This document shows, one piece after another, positions 5,841-9,052 of a DNA stretch of 9,052 bases (position 1 is its first letter; every line of letters begins with the position of its first letter). The notes under the pieces are model-generated. The model made no database searches, had not been told where the DNA came from, and saw nothing but the letters and a program-made list of their open reading frames with translations. Both the position numbers and the translations under genes were made by a program. The DNA comes from Nereida sp965655635. GTDB taxonomy: Bacteria > Pseudomonadota > Alphaproteobacteria > Rhodobacterales > Rhodobacteraceae. The stretch covers positions 1 to 9,052 of the forward strand of contig NZ_CBFHHE010000050.1 in NCBI RefSeq assembly GCF_965655635.1, given 5' to 3'.

Positions 5841-6868
5841 AGGGTCGCCAGATTGCACTTGATCACCTCAACGGCATCGAAGCCGCGGCACTGCTGGTCG
5901 ACGGACGCCTTGACGATATCCTGATCGCACCTCCCGCCGGAACGCCAACTGTTGGGACCATTTACGCGGCGCGCGCAGACCGCCCCGTCAAAGGCCAAGG
6001 CGGCATCTTCGTCAGCACACCAGACGGCCAAGGATTTTTGCGCGGCACCAAAGGCATCGCCCAAGGGGCCCGTATATTGGTTCAGGTCACAGGACACGCG
6101 GAAGGCGGCAAAGCCATCCCCGTGACGGCGAAACTGCTTTTCAAAAGCCGCTACGCAATTGTAACCCCTTCCGCGCAGGGGCTGAACATCAGCCGCCAGA
6201 TACGCGACGAAGAAGAACGCGTTCGCCTCAAAACAATCCTGCACGACGTGGCCGGGGATGCCCCCTATGGCGTGATCCTACGCTCGGCCAGTTTTGGCGC
6301 GGATGACGATGACATCGCTGAAGATATTGCCGCAATGTTGACTGCGGCGGATACGGTTTTAGCATCCGAAGCCGAAGCGCCTGCTGTCTTGTCGCAAGGG
6401 GATCAGCCACATCTGTTGGCTTGGCGCGAGTGGACCGAACCTGCTGAAGTTGCCCAGCAATCTGGCAGCTTTGAAGACTGCAACGTTCTCGATCAATTGG
6501 ACGGGCTAACCAACATCGACGTACGGTTTGCCCAAAGCACGATGTTCATCGAACCCACCCGTGCTTTGGTCGCCGTGGACGTAAACACCGGAGCAGACAC
6601 ATCGCCCGCATCAGGGCTGAAAGCTAACCTTTGGGCCGCCAAAGAGCTGGCGAGGCAACTTAGACTGCGCGGGCTTGGCGGACAGATCACAATCGATTTC
6701 GCCCCAATGACCAAAGCCGACCGGCGACAAGTTGAGGGTGCGCTTCGCCAAGCGTTCAAGAGCGATCCAATCGAAACATCCCTTGTGGGGTGGACGCCGC
6801 TTGGCCACTTTGAAATTCAACGCAAACGCGAACGCCTCCCCCTTAACGTGCTTCTCGGAGACAGCTGA
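5837..6868 (+). CDS. Short ribonuclease E/G family protein without Zn-link
   Basis: The protein is 343 residues and aligns with the catalytic part of RNase E/G, which cuts single-stranded, AU-rich RNA. An S1-like region spans about 38-108. The 5'-sensor region has GVILRSASFG, with Arg149 matching RNase E Arg169 and Ser150 in place of Thr170. The metal-binding catalytic aspartates appear as Asp248 in LVAVDVNTGAD and Asp287 in QITIDFAPMT, matching RNase E Asp303 and Asp346. The sequence ends (LNVLLGDS) before the CPxCxG Zn-link and small domain used for dimer and tetramer formation, so it is much shorter than RNase G (about 490). From memory, such a short form is usual in Rhodobacterales beside a separate full RNase E, so I do not call it truncated by mutation. 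It overlaps maf by four bases and yacG by one. Activity is likely but unproven. Confidence 0.9.
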   Translation: MKGRQIALDHLNGIEAAALLVDGRLDDILIAPPAGTPTVGTIYAARADRPVKGQGGIFVSTPDGQGFLRGTKGIAQGARILVQVTGHAEGGKAIPVTAKLLFKSRYAIVTPSAQGLNISRQIRDEEERVRLKTILHDVAGDAPYGVILRSASFGADDDDIAEDIAAMLTAADTVLASEAEAPAVLSQGDQPHLLAWREWTEPAEVAQQSGSFEDCNVLDQLDGLTNIDVRFAQSTMFIEPTRALVAVDVNTGADTSPASGLKANLWAAKELARQLRLRGLGGQITIDFAPMTKADRRQVEGALRQAFKSDPIETSLVGWTPLGHFEIQRKRERLPLNVLLGDS

Positions 6869-7071
6869 TGCCCTGCCCTATCTGCAAACGCGACGCGGAT
6901 AAAAGTTACAAACCGTTTTGCAGCAAGCGCTGTGCCGACATCGATTTGGCCAAGTGGCTTGGCGGTGATTATGCAATTGCCAGCACGGATCCAGATGACG
7001 TGGATCAGATCGTAGATGCACTTGAAATCGAAGCCGAGCGGGCTGCGAAAAACATTCACCAGCGCGAATGA
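6868..7071 (+). CDS. yacG: DNA gyrase inhibitor YacG, zinc-binding
   Basis: YacG is a small zinc protein that binds GyrB and inhibits DNA gyrase in E. coli. The protein is 67 residues, a normal length. The four zinc ligands are Cys3 and Cys6 (MPCPICKR) and Cys18 and Cys22 (FCSKRCADIDL). After them comes the conserved LAKWLGGDYAI segment (27-37) and an acidic C-terminal tail. The ATG shares one base with the stop of the RNase E/G gene (TGATG), so translation is probably coupled. It is the last protein gene of the unit, 92 bases before tRNA-Phe. Its role in alphaproteobacteria is inferred from the E. coli protein only. Confidence 0.93.
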   Translation: MPCPICKRDADKSYKPFCSKRCADIDLAKWLGGDYAIASTDPDDVDQIVDALEIEAERAAKNIHQRE

Positions 7072-7163
7072 CTGTGAAATACACAATTGGGCAAAAAGGC
7101 GCTGGACACCACCTGATGCCTGACCTAGAACGGCGCCACCCTAGGGGTTCAACCCCATCCCGT

Positions 7164-7238
7164 GCCCGGGTAGCTCAGGGGTAGAGCAGTGGATTGAAAA
7201 TCCTCGTGTCGGTGGTTCGATTCCGCCCCCGGGCACCA
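7164..7238 (+). tRNA. tRNA-Phe (anticodon GAA)
   Basis: The acceptor strands GCCCGGG (7164-7170) and CCCGGGC (7228-7234) pair perfectly, followed by A and an encoded CCA. The D-arm reads AGCTCAGGGGTAGAGC, the anticodon loop TTGAAAA carries GAA, and the T-arm contains GGTTCGATTCC. The anticodon stem has one T-T mismatch (second pair from the outside), which I recall as normal for this tRNA in Rhodobacterales. It is 75 nt with CCA. The sequence beyond the 3' end is AT-rich and accessory in character, so this tRNA may also serve as an integration site. Confidence 0.97.
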
Positions 7239-7287
7239 TTTATTAAGTAATATCAATGACTTAGTCGAGCGCCATACACGCTTAAGT

Positions 7288-7306
7288 TGTGTTTTTCAAA
7301 AACACA
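7288..7306. repeat. 19-bp palindrome downstream of tRNA-Phe
   Basis: Nine-base arms TGTGTTTTT and AAAAACACA flank a single C, 50 bases beyond the tRNA-Phe 3' end. It may be a weak terminator for the tRNA or a binding site for a dimeric protein. The palindrome is exact; its role is not known. Confidence 0.6.
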
Positions 7307-7422
7307 CCAAACACACACTTTTTGCCGTGTTACTCGTTATTTTGACTTCTGAATCACGGTGTTGAACACAGTGTTGGCTACAGCTTTGTTGCGGACACTG
7401 TGTTGGCGGAGTTTTGGGCGAA

Positions 7423-7447
7423 CATGGCTTGGGACACACAAGCCATG
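7423..7447 (-). terminator. Hairpin immediately after the GNAT gene stop
   Basis: CATGGCTTG (7423-7431) and CAAGCCATG (7439-7447) form a perfect nine-base-pair stem with a seven-base loop. It begins one base beyond the stop codon of the minus-strand acetyltransferase gene (7449-7451). The position suggests a 3' end structure. No T-run follows on the minus strand, so it is not a typical intrinsic terminator; it may protect or process the transcript. Confidence 0.4.
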
Positions 7448-7448
7448 C

Positions 7449-7988
7449 TCACCAAAATTGCGGGTCGGCAAATGCGGCCACACAACGGCAAGGCTCTGCT
7501 AAATTAGGCAAGGGCTTACCGTTTAAGCTTTGAGCTAACCAGCCCTCGGGAAATTGCAGCTTATACGGCGCTGCAATCTGATCTTCGGTTATGACGTTAA
7601 ATCCAGACTTGGTGTAATAGCTGGGGTCTCCATACGTCACAACAACATCCACTGAAGCCGCTCTTAGCTCTGCAAGTCCAAACACAATTAACTTCTGCCC
7701 AATGCCTTGCCCTTGGACTGTAGATGCAACAGCAACAGGAGCCATAACAAATACTACTTGATCAGAGTTCGGATATGTCAGTCGTGTGAACATAATGCTT
7801 CCAGCAATATCGGCTCCCGAAGTTGCTCCAAATACATACAAATCCTCCAGAGCCGTTTTCGCCATAATTCGACGAGTTAAGTCACCTATTGCTTGCCCTT
7901 CCTCCGCACCCTCTGATGCGGAGAACGTGTTCTCAAAAAGCGCTGTGATTTCTGCAGACCTAGAAATAGCAAGTTTTGTAAAATTCAT
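7449..7988 (-). CDS. GNAT family N-acetyltransferase (YhbS/COG3153-like)
   Basis: This 179-residue protein carries the GNAT fold, which transfers an acetyl group from acetyl-CoA. The acetyl-CoA pyrophosphate loop is V-x-G-Q-G-I-G in TVQGQGIGQKL (90-100), following the strand VMAPVAVAS (81-89). The downstream VVVTYGDPSYYTKSGFNVI (115-133) matches the G-D-P-x-Y-Y-x-x-x-G-F pattern typical of the YhbS group. The C-terminal KLQFPEGWLAQSL also fits that group. The substrate is unknown. The ATG at 7988 is preceded by GGAAG at a seven-base spacing. It lies 77 bases downstream of the P-loop kinase gene on the same strand, so the two may be co-transcribed. Both lie in the accessory region to the right of tRNA-Phe, and codon use looks more AT-rich than in the core genes. 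Confidence 0.88.
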   Translation of the reverse strand: MNFTKLAISRSAEITALFENTFSASEGAEEGQAIGDLTRRIMAKTALEDLYVFGATSGADIAGSIMFTRLTYPNSDQVVFVMAPVAVASTVQGQGIGQKLIVFGLAELRAASVDVVVTYGDPSYYTKSGFNVITEDQIAAPYKLQFPEGWLAQSLNGKPLPNLAEPCRCVAAFADPQFW

Positions 7989-8065
7989 CAGCGCTCTTCC
8001 GTGGCAAAGTTTTGAGCATCAATACATTCAATAGCAGCTACGGGATATACACAGATTTGCTTCAA

Positions 8066-8569
8066 TCAAGGCGCATCGCCAGACCTGTGTAACACTATAT
8101 CGAACCCTTCTTCTGAAGAAGGTAATACAAAGTGCTTGGTAATTTGCTCAAACTGATCTTCTGTTGCAGCAAAAGGATGGTCACCCTGCTGATTGCGTTC
8201 ATGTAGTCGTGCAATACAAACCGCGTCAGAGGCCTCCATCACATGAAGTTTGTGGGCCGCAGTTGCTTGACCCAAGATGTCCCGCATCCACTTCCGAGAT
8301 TCAATTGTGTTTGCCTGAAAATCCAGAACAACTGAAACACCCGAATTCAATAATGATACAACGTGAGGCCCAATGATTTTGCGAAGCTTTGCCATAGACT
8401 GCACATAATCTGAAAGTGAAGAAATCTCTCCAACATAAAGAATGTTTAGCCAGTCATCTTCAGCAATCATAACGGTTTGCTCTAACCTCCCAAGCTGTTT
8501 GGCTAATGTTGATTTACCCGAAGCGATCTTACCGCAAAATAAATGAAGAGTTGGTAAGGCAGATGGCAT
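8066..8569 (-). CDS. P-loop kinase-like ATP-binding protein (AAA_33 / COG4639 type)
   Basis: This 167-residue protein has a Walker A motif FCGKIASGKST (11-21) and a following EDDW (37-40), where related kinases place a catalytic or magnesium-binding acid. A Walker-B-like strand, VSVVLDFQANT (78-88), ends in Asp83. Basic residues in RKWMRD (92-97) and ARLHERN (120-126) could form the lid. This pattern fits predicted small-molecule or nucleotide kinases of the zeta-toxin/AAA_33 group. The substrate is unknown. I start it at 8569 because GGAG lies nine bases upstream and homologous proteins begin just before the Walker A strand; an earlier ATG at 8644 would add 25 residues with three cysteines that look unrelated. 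No antitoxin-like partner is present, which argues against a zeta toxin. It precedes the GNAT gene. Confidence 0.85.
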   Translation of the reverse strand: MPSALPTLHLFCGKIASGKSTLAKQLGRLEQTVMIAEDDWLNILYVGEISSLSDYVQSMAKLRKIIGPHVVSLLNSGVSVVLDFQANTIESRKWMRDILGQATAAHKLHVMEASDAVCIARLHERNQQGDHPFAATEDQFEQITKHFVLPSSEEGFDIVLHRSGDAP

Positions 8570-8644
8570 ATCAAAAAACTCCAAATTGCACGGTCCACAA
8601 ATGACACTAAATATGCACAGCGAACCGTTCTCCCTGCAAGTCAC

Positions 8645-8728
8645 GACCTAATGCTGAGCTGCGAACCGAACACACTTCCGTAGACTTGTTGGTGTGCTCT
8701 GCCGTAGTGTTGTGCTGAGGAGCATGAC
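8645..8728. other. Gap upstream of the integrase remnant
   Basis: No gene is seen here. CCGTAG occurs twice and GTGTTG-like words recur, resembling the stretch after tRNA-Phe. A GAGGAG sequence at 8717-8722, seven... bases class, lies just upstream of the remnant reading frame described next and would suit a former ribosome binding site. Confidence 0.35.
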
Positions 8729-8902
8729 ATACGGCAACTGCGGGATGATACACATCTGATACTGGACGGCGAGGTGCGGGTGTATCGGCGCGAGCTGAAA
8801 CGCCCTAGGTGGGATTGGTCGAGCATTGATTTTTGCATAAGCGGTTGGCATGTTGCTAAAATCTTAATTTGCTCAACAGGTGGCGAAAAATGTATAAAGT
8901 GA
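8729..8902 (+). pseudogene. Decayed integrase N-terminal remnant
   Basis: A plus-strand frame, open from just after TAG (8705-8707) to TGA (8900-8902), has no ATG start. It reads DDTHLILDGEVRVYRRE, then a tryptophan-spaced segment (RPRWDW, SGWHVAKI) ending in STGGEK. This order of V-x-V-Y-R-R-E, W, W and S-T-G matches, from memory, the N-terminal arm of some rhodobacterial tyrosine integrases. GAGGAG at 8717-8722 is six bases before ATACGG at 8729, so an ancestral ATG there may have mutated to ATA. The frame then stops after about 57 codons, long before any catalytic domain. I infer a fossil of an integrase start, left by an earlier insertion. The resemblance is by eye and could be checked by translated search. 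Confidence 0.45.
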
Positions 8903-9052
8903 GAGCCAATCTAAAAACTGTTTTACTTTCAACTTTTGCCTTTTGTGCCGCCTGCGTGCCTTCTGAGCCGTATGGTGTGCAGCCTGCAACCTACTCAACC
9001 ACACAAACTAGTCGAGTTGGTTTTGGAGACTGCACCTCTAATTCTATGGAAG
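8890..9052 (+). CDS. Putative lipoprotein, N-terminal part, cut by window edge
   Basis: The frame starts at ATG 8890 and is open for 54 codons to the right edge. The N-terminus has a basic region (KVRANLK, 3-9), a hydrophobic stretch (TVLLSTFAF, 10-18), and then CAAC with Cys22 as a likely lipidation site followed by VPSEP. This resembles a lipoprotein signal, though Cys at -3 is unusual in a lipobox. After that come polar, Thr/Ser-rich residues (STTQTSRVGFGDCTSN). The family is not recognised. AGGTGG at 8878-8883, six bases before the ATG, is a plausible ribosome binding site. The start overlaps the end of the integrase remnant in another frame. It is probably an envelope protein of unknown role. 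Confidence 0.6.
   Translation, partial: MYKVRANLKTVLLSTFAFCAACVPSEPYGVQPATYSTTQTSRVGFGDCTSNSME

Larger units (their letters stand above)
7239..7448. other. AT-rich, repeat-rich non-coding stretch after tRNA-Phe
   Basis: I see no gene in these 210 bases. They contain a 19-bp palindrome, TGTGTTTTT-C-AAAAACACA (7288-7306), an ACACAC-rich stretch (7303-7318), and several close copies of GTGTTG or its complement between about 7360 and 7410. The palindrome could end the tRNA-Phe transcript, though it is AT-rich and has a short loop. The clustered repeats resemble accessory protein or integrase arm sites, but this is only inferred. Confidence 0.5.

Noticed and set aside
5822..6244. Minus-strand frame of 140 codons in the RNase E/G gene
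   Set aside because: It is antisense to a gene with conserved catalytic residues and resembles no family.
7144..7156. GGGGTT-C-AACCCC palindrome just before tRNA-Phe
   Set aside because: It is short with a one-base centre, lies in a GC-rich leader, and no role could be supported.
7327..7505. Plus-strand open frames after tRNA-Phe that could be a second integrase remnant
   Set aside because: The translations show no integrase-like pattern and lack a start near a ribosome binding site.
8570..8644. Longer start for the P-loop kinase at 8644
   Set aside because: The extra 25 residues look unrelated, and a good GGAG lies nine bases before the internal ATG at 8569.
1..9052. CRISPR arrays, complete insertion sequences, or a second copy of either tRNA 3' end
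   Set aside because: No regularly spaced repeats, transposase frames or duplicated tRNA ends were seen in the window; the outer att copies would lie outside it.

Overview
This window looks like a chromosome segment from an alphaproteobacterium of the order Rhodobacterales, most likely the roseobacter group. This rests on gene content and order: small basic protein, murA, DUF2948, hisD, UPF0262, low-molecular-weight phosphatase-like protein, infA, maf, short RNase E/G, yacG, tRNA-Phe. DUF2948 and UPF0262 are families typical of alphaproteobacteria. No species can be named from the sequence alone.

Layout. (1) Positions 1-242 hold the 5' part of a tyrosine-recombinase (integrase) gene on the minus strand. 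It runs off the left edge and lies 61 bp beyond the 3' end of a minus-strand tRNA-Thr(GGU) gene at 304-378. This is the usual geometry of an element integrated at a tRNA, so the element itself should lie to the left of the window. (2) Positions 468-7071 are a compact plus-strand block of core genes. Neighbours mostly overlap by 1-4 bases or are separated by 2-15 bases. The two larger gaps (2384-2478 and 4733-5043) probably hold promoters, so there are likely three transcription units: small protein-murA-DUF2948; hisD-UPF0262-phosphatase; infA-maf-RNase E/G-yacG. (3) A plus-strand tRNA-Phe(GAA) follows at 7164-7238. (4) From 7239 to the right edge the DNA looks accessory. It has an AT-rich, repeat-rich stretch, a minus-strand pair (P-loop kinase, then GNAT acetyltransferase), a decayed piece of a second integrase N-terminus, and the start of a putative lipoprotein that runs off the right edge.

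How the genes work together. The core block mixes cell-wall precursor synthesis (MurA), histidine synthesis (HisD), translation initiation (IF-1), house-cleaning of nucleotides (Maf), RNA processing (RNase E/G family) and a gyrase-inhibitor-type zinc protein (YacG), plus three conserved proteins of unclear role. These are linked by tight packing and probable translational coupling rather than by one pathway. The core segment is bracketed by two tRNA genes whose 3' ends both point outward into integrase-related or accessory DNA. The most interesting material is therefore at the two edges. I did not find a clearly new multi-gene system. The better leads are the integrase edge with a hairpin over its start region, the integrase remnant overlapping the lipoprotein start, the palindrome inside the putative infA promoter, and a frame-split minus-strand reading frame at a C7 run.
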